From assembly GCA_960531495.1 (NCBI GenBank), contig OY482849.1:31304839-31368838 (forward strand): a stretch of DNA of 64,000 nt, given 5' to 3'. A program made the translations under genes and the position numbers. Shown here one piece after another: positions 45,486 to 57,752 of this stretch; within the stretch, counting starts at the first letter, position 1; each line of letters begins with the position of its first letter. The DNA is from Zeus faber (Eukaryota > Chordata > Actinopteri > Zeiformes > Zeidae). Under the pieces are notes generated by a model that had not been told where the DNA came from, ran no database searches, and saw only the letters and a program-made list of their open reading frames with translations.

Positions 45486-48400
45486 ATGCTTAAAGCTCAT
45501 TCCTGTATAATGGCAATATGGCGACACACAATGAGCATTATACCTGGAGTTACAGCCATGCACGTTTCATTGGGTGAGTATCATGTTTGTTTGCAGTTGT
45601 TCTAGTTTATCTCTTTGTGTTTTCTTTTGTTTGTGTGAGTGTTGTTACCAATCTAATGCAATCCAAAATTAAACTGTCCATACAACTTCAGTAACAGCTG
45701 AGAACTGTTTTGACAAAGAAGGGAAAGCATACATTGAGTGTGAATCGAGCTAGAAATACAGAGATAACGACAAAAACAGTTGTACCATTTGTGTGCAAGA
45801 ATATAAGATCTCCTGATAAAACGAAGCCAGAGGTAATCACCAAACAAAACATATGTCCCTCAGCATTTAGGCATCACTCGGTTGTAGAGTTATATCATCC
45901 ATGAACATTAATTATCTGCATTTTCTCTCACACTCCCTCCTTTGTTCCTAATGGAACAATAAAATAAAAATAATTCACTAATGCTAAGATTTCAGATTAA
46001 GGCAAAATAAATCAGAAAATGACTTTTACATTGAATTCAATACAATTATACTACAGAGATATCCCAAGAATTTGATCTTGTTGAAATCAACTGGGAAACA
46101 CACGTCTAATAAAAACTCATAACCAAAACTATAAAAGATAAAAATAAAAAACATCCCAGACAGAATCCCAGGACATCTCTACCTCAAATTGGCCAAACCT
46201 ATCTTCCCACAATGAACTAGAGAAGAGTAAAAGACCATTGAGAGTTTATCTACAAAACACACTTTGGAAAAAACCTAAGTTGCACTGAGGGAAAAATCCT
46301 GTGTGAAGCCATTCTACAATTCTAACTAGAAAACAAAAAATCATGGGTTCAAACTGTTCAACAGTTTTCAAGAGATTCTCAAAATACATAATGCTATGCT
46401 GATTAAGCAATGGTTATCACTTACAAATAACAACAACAAATTCATTGTGTGAACATAATGACTAACATATCCTTTAAGTGAGGAAAAACATAATTAGACA
46501 AATATCTTCATCTTTCAACATCTCAGTGTCTCAACATCTCCGTCATCATCATAAGGTGGTTTCCAATCATCTAGTGGTATGGAGACAAACTGTCCCACTG
46601 TCATATTAGTAATCATCTTTGAAATGATAGGTATTATACATGCTAGACAGCAGTATAGCATCAAACACATTATCACTACAGGTATCAATATTTTTAGCGT
46701 AGAAATCCATGGTCCCAGTGCATTTCTTATCCAAGCAAATGGGTCCAAGTGTCAGCTTGGTCTTTTATTAAATCATCCCGTAACTCTTTCATAGCGTGTA
46801 TGGCTAAAGACAAATTCCCACATTCTATGTCATTGGCAGGAATGTAAGTACAATTTGACTCACCGATCATAGCACATACACCTCCCTGAGCAGCACTCAT
46901 TACATCTAGTACCACACGGTTCTGGAGATCAAAGTTAATTCTTGTTTAACAGCTTCTTCTGCTAGGGTGGTTGCATTAATGAACAGTAACAGTCTATAAT
47001 GTATGATATTTAAGATGAATCTTTAATTGTCACGCAACACACCACACTACAACACATGCATACACACACAAGCATGCTTTGGATGGTGGCCGCTGAAATG
47101 AGGCCTCTGCATTTGACCCATCCTGGGTTGTCCTTCCTCTGGGGGGCAGCCAGGAGCAGTGGGCAGCATTCGTTGACGCACCTGGGGACCTGGTAGCAAG
47201 TGTCCATCGCTGGTCAGACGATGATGTGTGCATGTTTTTGGTGGGGGTCCTTACTTGATGGTAGGTGGAGGAAACCCCATGTGAGCACGGGGAGAACATG
47301 CAAACTCCAGTTGGTACTGATGTCATGGACATATACTACTCACAAAAAGTTAGGGGCTTTTGAGTGAAATTAATGGAAAATGTAAGTGGAAGCATGCAAT
47401 GGTGATTTCCTCATCTCAAACAATTTATTGAAACAAAAGCCAACAACAGTGGTGGGTATACCACAACAAAAAATGTCCATGTCTCAATAACTTGTCATGT
47501 GTCCTTGAGCATCAATTACAGCTTGACAACGACGTCTCATGCTGTTCACAAGTCAACTTATTGTCTGCTGAGGCATGGCACCCCACTCTTCTTGAAGGGC
47601 GGCCCTCAGGTCATTGAGGTTCTGGAGTACAGAGTTACGAGCCTCTACACGGCGACTCAGCTGATCCCATAGGTTTTCTATGGGATTCAGGTCTGGAGAA
47701 AGTGCAGGCCACTCCATTTGAGGTACCCCAATCTCCAGCAGCCGTTCCCTAATGATGCGACCTTGATGAGCTGGGGCATTGTCATCCATGAAGATGAAAT
47801 TAGGCCTGTGTTGTTCATGCAGGGGCACAATGACTGGATTAATGATGTTATTCGGGTAGTATGGGCTTGTCACTGTACCATTCACAAAGTGTAGGGCAGT
47901 TCTGTATTGACTAGACACACCTGCCCACACTGTAACACCACCACCACCAAAGGCTCGTCTGATGACAACAGTGGCTGACGCATAGCTCTCTGCTTGACGT
48001 GTCTGACATTGTTGACGACCATCATTTCTGCTCAACGTGAATTGACTTTCATCAGAGAACAGCACTGAGGCAACTGGTCCCTCGTCCAGCGTAAATGCTC
48101 CCTAGATGATGCCTGTGCCTGGTGGTGTGGTCAGGTACCCTTGCAGGTCGTCTAGCACATAGACCATGCTTAGACCATGGTTTTGAATGGTCTGACATGA
48201 CACTTGGGTGCCTCTCACCTCCCTTAAATGTGCCTGGAGTTGAGTGGCATTCATCATCCGGTTCCGCAGGGCACTGTTCACAATGAAGCGGTCATCAGTG
48301 TGGCCAAAGGACGTCCACTTCTATGCCTTTCTGTGACTCTTCCAGTCTCTCTGTATCTCTGTTGCAACCTGCTGATGACACTCTGTGACACTCTAAGCTC

Positions 48401-51400
48401 AGTGGCCACTTCCCTCTGAGAACATCCTGTCTAAAACCTTGCAATGGCGAGGTACTGTTGATCAGTTGTTAGGTGTCGTCTTGGTCTCATGATGTCAACA
48501 TGTGAACAGCATGATGAAGAGGACTGTTTAAATACCAATTCTAATTGAACCAGGAAATGTATCGGTCGATTCATGGATAAACACCCGTTGTGAATTTTGC
48601 CGTTCAGCTCCTTGTTAGAGAACAGCAAATTGTGCAAAATGTACTGAAACACTGAACAGTTGGACAATTGCATTCAAAAGTTTAGAGAAGGTCAAATTAA
48701 GTTCACCTGTAAAGGTTATAGTACATTTTATCTTCATCCTGAAATTTCACCCGAAAGTCGAAAATCCCTAACTTTTTGTGAGTAGTGTATATGTTCCTGA
48801 TCATCTTACAAGCACAGCTTGATGGATCTTAGTCAGATTTTACATGTAAATTGGCATATCTAACATAATTGGTGTGCAAATGCCAGCCCAGTTCTTGGGA
48901 AGACTTGCATACACCATGTGTAGATGTTTGGAATTGTTGCTTGTCCCACTGTATATATGATCCGAGTTTGGTTACCTGCAGTCGTTACTGGAACTCCAGG
49001 GTAACGTAACTTCTTTTATCAGAAAAAAACAGTTTGAAAACATAAGGGATAAATAATTCCAGCATGTGAATCACCTATAGTAGGCTAGACCAATAGTTAC
49101 AATAGTAACCAATCTTCTCCATACATTAGTGCAGTTCAATTGTCCTTCATATGGATTATAATGAAATACTTACTCATTTAGCGCTTTGCCTCATTTCAAC
49201 AGAATGTGTCATATCTCTATCAATAGGATTATATATTAGTCTAGTCATATAAGTATAGGTTGGAAAACTTGTAGCCCAAGCATCTAGATCCTTCCCATGA
49301 AGTTGATATAGGTGAGAGAAGGAATGGTGCTTGCACTGAGTGAGTCATTGTAGTACATTCTGTACATAACATGAATGATCCGCACCTTACTCTTCTTTAA
49401 CTGAATGATTCAAAAACCTCCACCACATATTTTGCTGAAATTAATGCCCAGAGGAATCAGGACTTAAACATGGGTGGAATACGTTAGTGACAGAACGTTC
49501 ATTTCTCACTTGGGGCTCCTCTTCTGGATCTGAAGTGAATGAGAGTGGGGTGGGGGAGTGGCTGTGTTTTAAGTCTCGCTGTGGAACTGTGGAACTTCCA
49601 AGGTTGGATGATCAACAGGACTATGGCAATGATAATGAGAAAGATGATCACACAGACATGATTGACCTTTTCTTGTTGACGGGGCGTCATCTTTTTCAAG
49701 TACAGGTCTTTGCCACTCTAGTGGCAAATCCTCTTCGTGGAGACAGGGGTTACCAGCACCTAACGCCGTTGGGAGTGTGATCTCAGTTCATGTCTGATGA
49801 TTCTCCGTCGTCGTTTATCTGGTCCTCTGGAAGGTTGCAGACTTTCTTGCGATGAGATGCGTGTACCCACGTTGGTCGCTCAGCCACCTTACCTGCTACT
49901 GCGGTGGTGAGAAGGATTTGGAACAGTCCCAGGAATCTGGCAGAGTTCCAGCTTTTCCTCTGGAAGTCACGACTCACCACTCAGTCACCTGGTCGGAGGT
50001 CGTTTAGTGGTCCTACAAGTGGGACAGGTAGGGCTGCTTTGACCTGGGATGACACAGACTTCAACACTTGGATGAGAGACATACAATATGACAACAATAC
50101 TTGGTCCACGTGCCAAATTCATCTGTGGCTTTAACAGAGGTAGGGAGACCTAATCGCGTTAGGGTCCTGGTCAGCACTTCATGTGGGGACAGTCCAGTCA
50201 CACCATGTGATCGTCTTCACATTCCCACATTATTATGTAATGGTAGGCATGAGACCCAATCGAGTTTGGTTTCAGCCATAGTTTTTGCTAGTTTATTTTT
50301 TACCGTTCCATTTGCTCTTTCCACAGCACCACCACTTTATGGATGGTAAGAGCAATGAATCATTATCTGGATCCCAAGATAAGCAGAGAGTTCCTTCTAC
50401 ACTTCGTTGGCAAAGTGACTACCATTATCCTTACCTTCACTGGGATCCCCCAGCACAGAATGATTTCTATCAGTAGTGCTTTTGCCACAGCACAGGCATC
50501 ATTGGTTTTACATCCACACATGGGAACACTTCAATCCATTTAGAAAACATTTACCATTTATAAATTATTACCGAACAATATTTTTTACCACAACAGGGAG
50601 TCAGCTCGATAAAGTCCATCATGAGGTGCCTGAAGGGAGCATTCAGAGTAGGGTGGGAAGAGCTGGTGGTGGAAACACCTCTCCCTGCATGCTTCTGTGC
50701 ACAAATAACATTTTTTTTTCCCAAAAATTGTTAGCAAAAACTGTGAAGCCTGGGATTTCGTAATGTTTACTTGATTTTCTAACCATCCCCCTTTTTGACA
50801 CATGGTCCTTACCATGTGTCAAACGAGCAAAGTAATGAAAAAGCCAGCGGGGGAAATATGGTTTCCCCTGCGGACCATGCCAAATGTCTTTCTCCCAGTA
50901 ACCTTCCACCAGAACAGTTCAGTGTGGGATGCCTGTCTTTGGAGGGAAACAAGGTTAGTAAGGAAATCTGAGTCCCCCCCCCCCTCTGCAGGAGAGATGA
51001 CCATTGTTAAAACATGCGCAGTGTTAGATACAGCGTTAGATACATCTCATTACCTTTAGAGATGGGGTCAGAGGCATTAGTATGAGCAGCACATTTACAA
51101 TTAGCAATTCAAGCTGGGAGGGTGATGGCATCTAAAAGGTTCTTTACAAGGTCAGCATTAGCAATGAATTTCCCAGTGGAGGTTAAGAACCCTCTGTGGC
51201 ACCAAAGAGAACCAAAATCATGTACAACACCAAATGCATAATGACTGTCAGTATAAATATTTACATTGCAATACAATATTACAATTATTTACTTTTCCCT
51301 TCGCAAGAATACAAGCACAGGTTAATGCAAACAATTGTGCAGCCTGGGCCGAAAGATGCCCAGGGAGTCTGGCAGATTCCATGGTCCCAGAAGAAGTCAT

Positions 51401-54400
51401 AACCGAGTATGCCACAAGCTGGTTACCTCTCTGCAGACCCATCCACAAAAAGCTCCATATCATAATTTACAAGAGCATCAGCAACTGCAATGGCTATCAC
51501 TGCCAAGCAATCATGTGGATCCCCATCGTCAGTGGTGGGGAGAAGAGTGGCTGGATTAAGAACAGTGCATCGCTTCAAGGTGATATGGGGAAGCATATTG
51601 ATGATGGTGTTGTTTCTTGATGGGTGTGATGTGTTGATGAATGAAGGAGTGACCGCTGACGCTGACTTGATTAAAATAATAGTTTTATTACACAAATCAG
51701 CATCAAACCAGACTTGCCATGGACGTCCAGGAGAGACCCGAGCCAGATAGAATCACTGACCGCACTATATCTCAGCTTTGGGAGCTCAGTGATCTATTCA
51801 CCTTGAACCTTCCAGACACCTCAATAGGAAGCTGTTGCTGGAGAGAAATTTGCTGTTTTACTCTTTAGCAAGAGATGTCATAAATGCGGCACTCACCGCA
51901 TGCATATAAGCAGGCAACCCACTTGCCACAGCACCAAGTTTCTGAGAATAATATGCAACAGGACATAATTTATCTTAATGGCATTGTAACAACACAGCAG
52001 ACATAAAACCATCCTTCTCTTTCACAGTCAAAGTGAAAGGGCGCGTCATACCCAGCAAAACCTAATCATGGGGCAGATGTAAGAGCTTGTTGAAGAGCAA
52101 AAAAGCTTTCTTCCACCTCGTGGCTCCAATCAATACTAGCTGACAATGACAAACCCTTCCCATGAACCATTGTTGATAATGGCTAGGCAGGTATCGCATA
52201 ATCCACAATCCAAGAACGACAATAACCACAGCAACCTAAAAAGGCCATCACCTGCCTTTTAAGTCTATGGTTTAGGCATATCTAAAATGGCAGCAACTCT
52301 ATGGTTGCCCAGGGTGCGACCCTGTGATGAAATGTCATGACCCAGATAATGAACGTTCTTTTGTGCCAGCTGGAATTTAGTTTTAGAAGCCTTGTGACCA
52401 TTTTGAAATAAATAGTTTAGGAGGTCCTGCGTATCTACGATACATGACTCCTCTTCTGATGAGCAGATCAGTAAATCCTCTACATATTTGATCAAAGTGC
52501 TGCCATTCATAAATTCGAAACCAGCTAAATTCTCACCTAATGCAGCAGACAACACTGTCGGAGACTGAGAATATCCTCATCTACTGCAATTCTAAATAAA
52601 TCATTTGCCAGGTCAATAACAGCGAAACATTTTGATGTACCCGGGACTTGAGACAAAATTGTAGTGGGATTTAGGAACAGGCACCCTGTGGTGAACAGCA
52701 TCATTTACAGCGTGCAAATGCTGAACAAAACGCCACAAGACTCTATCCGCCTCTTTAACAGGCAATATCGGGGTACTGCATGAAGATGAGGAACATAGTA
52801 CAACAATGCCTGCCTCTAAGAGCGATTCAATTCATTTAACATGGCATCTAGTCGCAATGGGTATTTGCGGTTTATACAGTTGGTAGGAAGATTTTGGGGT
52901 GACCATGAGGGGAATTTCCCCCTTCATTAGTCCAACATCATTTGGTTGTGGCCCAGAGTAACAATTGACATACATGACTTTCCCTAAACCATAAGTTCTT
53001 AAATTCCTTATCTTTCCTTTATCACTAATCCTGGCAGTACAATGCAATTCTGATGGGTTCATAAAATCACCGCTGTGAGCCACAATTCCTTAGCTTTCCT
53101 TACCAATTCACCACTGATAGCCTTGCTGTAAATCCCACGCATAGATATAAGCTGATGTTCTTAGGCCATCAGCCATTGGACCATAAAACATTATGCATCC
53201 TTCCTAACACATGAGATTTTAAGACCACTCTATGTACACTCTATGACCACTCTATGTACACTCAAGACCACTCTATGTACAGTGAAACTCTCTATCAATC
53301 GCCATCCTGCTGCTCCCATGACAGCGGTCGAGCGTCCCCATAATGGTGGACTTGATTTGAGTTTTATTGACTCACCATTTATCTGAAGGATGACAGTTGG
53401 GCTTTCGTTGGCTTGGGACAGAAGCTGAGAAAGAACAGGGATGAAGAATGTATCATCTAAATCGAGATCAACTGAGGCATCTGGAGGAGGACCATCTATT
53501 GTGGGGCCAGGGTCATTGTTTTCTTTTAATCCTGCCCCCGTCATTGCTGATAGTGTCCAGTCCCCTTCTCTTCTTCCTCCTTGATGAGCGGGAAGGAACA
53601 GGCATAATGTCCATGTTCGTTGCAGTAGTAGCACATGGATGTAAGGTCACTGCTGTATCCTCGTCCTTCCCGGCCTGGTCGCCGGACCGTTCCATTCCTT
53701 TCTCTGAGTGGTTTTCCTACAGAACGCTTCCATTTCAGGGTGCGATTGGCTCTGGGAAAGATAAAGAGAAAAAGAGAAAAAAAACTGTTTATTAACACAG
53801 ATACAGGCTTTTTTCAGTTATTTCCAAATTAATTAAGGCCTTGCAGTATACGTTCCAGCAATCCCACCAGATATTGAAATTATAACACTACTGTTTCACC
53901 AGGGACTCATGTGTGAAGCTAGTTTGACACAGTTTGGCACGCTTATCTCATTCATTGACACACAGACTGTTCTTATCTTGCGTTTATTCATTTGTTTGTT
54001 ACGTCGAGATTTTTATCAGCCCGATAACTAGCATACCCCAAGACACTGGTAAAATCACTCCAAACTTATTTCAAACTTGTTTGAGAGTGATCTATTGGCC
54101 AGGTGGTCAAACGCTCCAGAAACTAATAAAATCACCCAGGATTCATGTGAAGTTTATCACTGCAAATAGAGTTAAAAAATAAAGAAAACAACAACAAAAA
54201 AAACAACCCCTATTAGAGTACCTGACAAAAATTAACAAAACACGTGAAGAACAGTAAGCCAACCACACAATGGGCCATCAAACTCTGTCCTCCCCCCTAA
54301 CTATTCAAAACTTCATAAAGCTAACTAAAAAGTAAGCTGTGAAAACTGGACTTCCAGTCCCTCCAAAAGAAAAAAGATTTATAAAGACATATATATATAT

Positions 54401-57400
54401 AATATTATCATATTATATATATATATATATATAGTTATTAAATATAACAATTGCACAATAGTGTGAGTGACATTGTCTTGCTACTAACAGGTAGGAGGAG
54501 CAAGTCAATGAACAAGAAATTGGAGACGAGGACTCCATACTCCCGAGTCAATGAAAAGAGTCATTTGTTTCAAACAATTTGCTCAAACTCACACATCACC
54601 ACAGATATGTGTGATTATTGATGCGCCAAGTTGTGAGCTGATAGCATTAATTACACAGCTTTGGTACATTTTTGAGTTTTTTTTGACCACTCGAGAATTG
54701 GGGGAAAAAGGGTCGAAAATCCCCCTAAAAGACATTACATATACAGATATTTCATCACACATGAATGGAATTGGGCTCTTCGGATTCTCAGTCTCTGCTT
54801 TGTAGCCGTATACAATTTCTACAATTCCATGACTGTTAGGTACCGCAGTGTGCAGAAATATGGAAAAGAAAAAATGGTGAAAATCACATATTTTCACTAC
54901 ATGCAGAAACTGGTCTGTTTAGCACCCTGATGCCTGAAAGCTTAAAACTGAGGTTGCGTTAAACACAGACTGCCCCGTGGGGAAAAAATGCTAAAATGGC
55001 AGCTTGGGGGGGCCCTGGTGGCTTCAGGGACCATATGCAACCGCATAGTCTGAATACAGCAAAAAACGCCCCTGTGTCTTAGTGATATGTTTCGAATTCC
55101 AACGAGAGATTTAAATATTCAGGTTACCTCAACAAAGCCTGGGCACCACAATCAAGCTCAACCAGGACAACAAAGTTGATAATTAATTGACAAATGGCCA
55201 TAATAAGACAAGACAAATTCACAGATTTATGAATATTTTGCAACGTTGCACTAAACATTAGGCCAGATTGTCCTCTAATGTTGAGGCTCATCATCATCTT
55301 AGCGTGAAAATAATCCCCCTGGCCTGATTTGCTCTTCTCTGCATTTATCGCAGATTGTCCAACTATAATTTAAGCAATTAACAAACTGTCCAACTATAAG
55401 TTCCTTATCATATTTGCCACAAAATACATTATGCAAAAAACATCAGTCTTAACAGTCTTGGAAAGGACTACACCATATCATCATACATTCCGAAGATACT
55501 GACTTTTAAAGCTTAAAAAGTAATCTTTTGGTGTATTTCAGGATGACACCTGCACAAAGAAGATCCACATTATTCCACATTAAACACTTTATCAAATCTT
55601 TGATTGATTGATTATATTTTACTAATCCTTTGATAGATCAGTCTAATCCTTATGGCTAACTATATATTTTTACCTTTTTTGTATTTTCCAAACCTCAAGG
55701 ATCTTTACGGTGGAGGAGCAGGTACAGACCGGCTCCTCTCCTGTCGGCTTCACCCGCTCGTGCCCTCATAGACGAGCAGATCAGCATCCAGGGGCGTTTC
55801 CTGCCGCCCCACAGTGCAGTCACAGTGTGTGCACACATGCACAGTGAGGACGGCGACCTGTGGGAAGCCTTTTCACACTACAATACCAACGAGGACGGCA
55901 CCGTGAACCGTAAGTCTCAAGGATTCTTACCAGCATGCGCACTGTTGCTTCAAAATTCAAAATTACAATTAGCAAATAAAAAAAAATTCTACACATTACA
56001 TATCCAAAACCAACAAAAAAAAATCTAATTTCGCAATTCTCTCCTCCATTAGTGAGCAGGGATCACTCGGTTGGGGGTTCATATGTCGGGTGCGAGCCGA
56101 TGGGGCTGATGTGGAGCCTGCAGCCGGCACCGGGGGCCAGAGAGGGTTTGAGGTTGGCACTTGAAAAAACGTATTATAATAAAGTTTTTTTTTGTAGAAT
56201 CCCCACTCCTATTGAATTTATTGACTTCAAACCATCTCCATTGCGTATTCTGTCCACAGGCTCAGGAAGAAAAACGTGGAGGCTCCGGACCTAGTGAACC
56301 TGTCCCTGTTGGAGGGCCACGTCACACCAAGTGACGGTTCCACGGAAGTCATACGCGGCGCGGGTCCGCTGGCGGTATCGACTGTGGAGAGGTGGTACAT
56401 GACACCAGGCGTCAGGAGGATAGACATTCGACAAAATGGAATCGTGGGAACGTTATTTCTGCCTTCAGGTAAGATAAGATAAAAAGCAGAATACATTTAT
56501 TTGGCAAAGTACATTTTAATACACAATGACTTTGTCTTGGTCAGGGTTGGTGCGTTGGTGTGTAGTGCCTAAAAATGCTTAAAAACCTAAAAAAGATGTC
56601 TCATAGTGATGATCGAATGTTGTTGCCTGCAGGCCCAGGGCCGTTCCCTGCCATGGTGGACCTGTGGGGGATGGGAGGAGGGCTGGTGGAGTACCGCTCT
56701 GCACTGTTTGCCTCCAGAGGCTTTGCAAGTCTTTCTCTCGCCTACTTGGGACACAAAGATATTCCCGGTCCACTCAACACAATAAATGTCGGCATCCACT
56801 ACCTCAGGGTAAAAACAAAACAAAAAAAGATTGCTTCATTTTCTATCTCCCTCCATTTCTTTGTCGCTCCAGGTGACATTTTTCCCGATATTCTCTTGTG
56901 TGTTGGCAGTCGGCGTACCACCTGCTTCAGGACCGTCCTGAAGTGTGTGAGGAAAGAGTGGGTGTGATCGGCCTCTCCTTCGGGGTCTTCATGTCCCTAC
57001 AAATCGCCACTCAGCCTGATCTCAAAGTGTGTGAAGAGTTCAATCTTTGAGATCGGTTTTTCTGGGACAGTGGTCATTCTGCCGCCCCTGTTACTGTGTG
57101 AAATGCACATTGATAAAGAAATGTTACATTCAGAAATAATGTAATTTAAGTAAATACTGTGTCACTGCTTTGATACTGTGGCTCAGATCAAATATCATGT
57201 ATCAAACATGTATGATAATAATTGAAGTTTCCCCTTTCAGCCAAAGTGTGTGATTTGTATTAATGGCCCAATTGGAGCCTACTCTGGCAGCGTGGGTCAA
57301 AGCTTCGAGAGGTAGTAGCTGCTGATGAAAATGAATATATACTATAATACTATTTATACCAATCAGATGCTTGTTGGTGCTTTTACTCATTCTGTGCCAT

Positions 57401-57721
57401 TTACCATATGATCATGTGAATGTCTTTTTTCTTTTTTTTTCTTCTTTTCTCTTTATTACCCATGATATTGACTTGTTTTTCTTCTATAGGTAAGTCGTGC
57501 AGCGTCGTCATCACTAAGGCCTTGTGGGTTTGTTCAATTCTGGCCTGGACATGATCTGCGATGTGTAATAAAAGTAATGCTTTGTTACTGAGATCAAGTT
57601 CTGTTTATTGCAACTGCAGACAGACAGGAGCAGAAAAGAATAACACAAGAAACACACTGCTTAAAATGGGAGCCACAAAACTTTGAAACTAATTGTGTGG
57701 AGGTTGAGTTTACTTCCTGTG

Positions 57722-57752
<31 letters not shown>

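Larger units (their letters stand above)
45927..53800 (-). mobile_element. Endogenous retrovirus body, decayed, in acot copy B intron 1
   Basis: Minus-strand order from high to low coordinates is nucleocapsid knuckle (53.6 kb), protease start (53.4 kb), reverse transcriptase (52.3-52.6 kb), integrase (49.8-50.9 kb), env start (49.7 kb), env transmembrane part (46.5-46.95 kb), then purine tract and 3' LTR. Later insertions are a solo LTR (51608-51823), a Tc1 (47333-48788) and a dispersed repeat (47012-47331). A 5' LTR is not recognisable. Gene content and motif style suggest a gamma/epsilon-type retrovirus. Confidence 0.75.

Noticed and set aside
53448-53795. 115-codon plus-strand frame
   Set aside because: It lies opposite the retroviral nucleocapsid/protease region and has no recognisable features.
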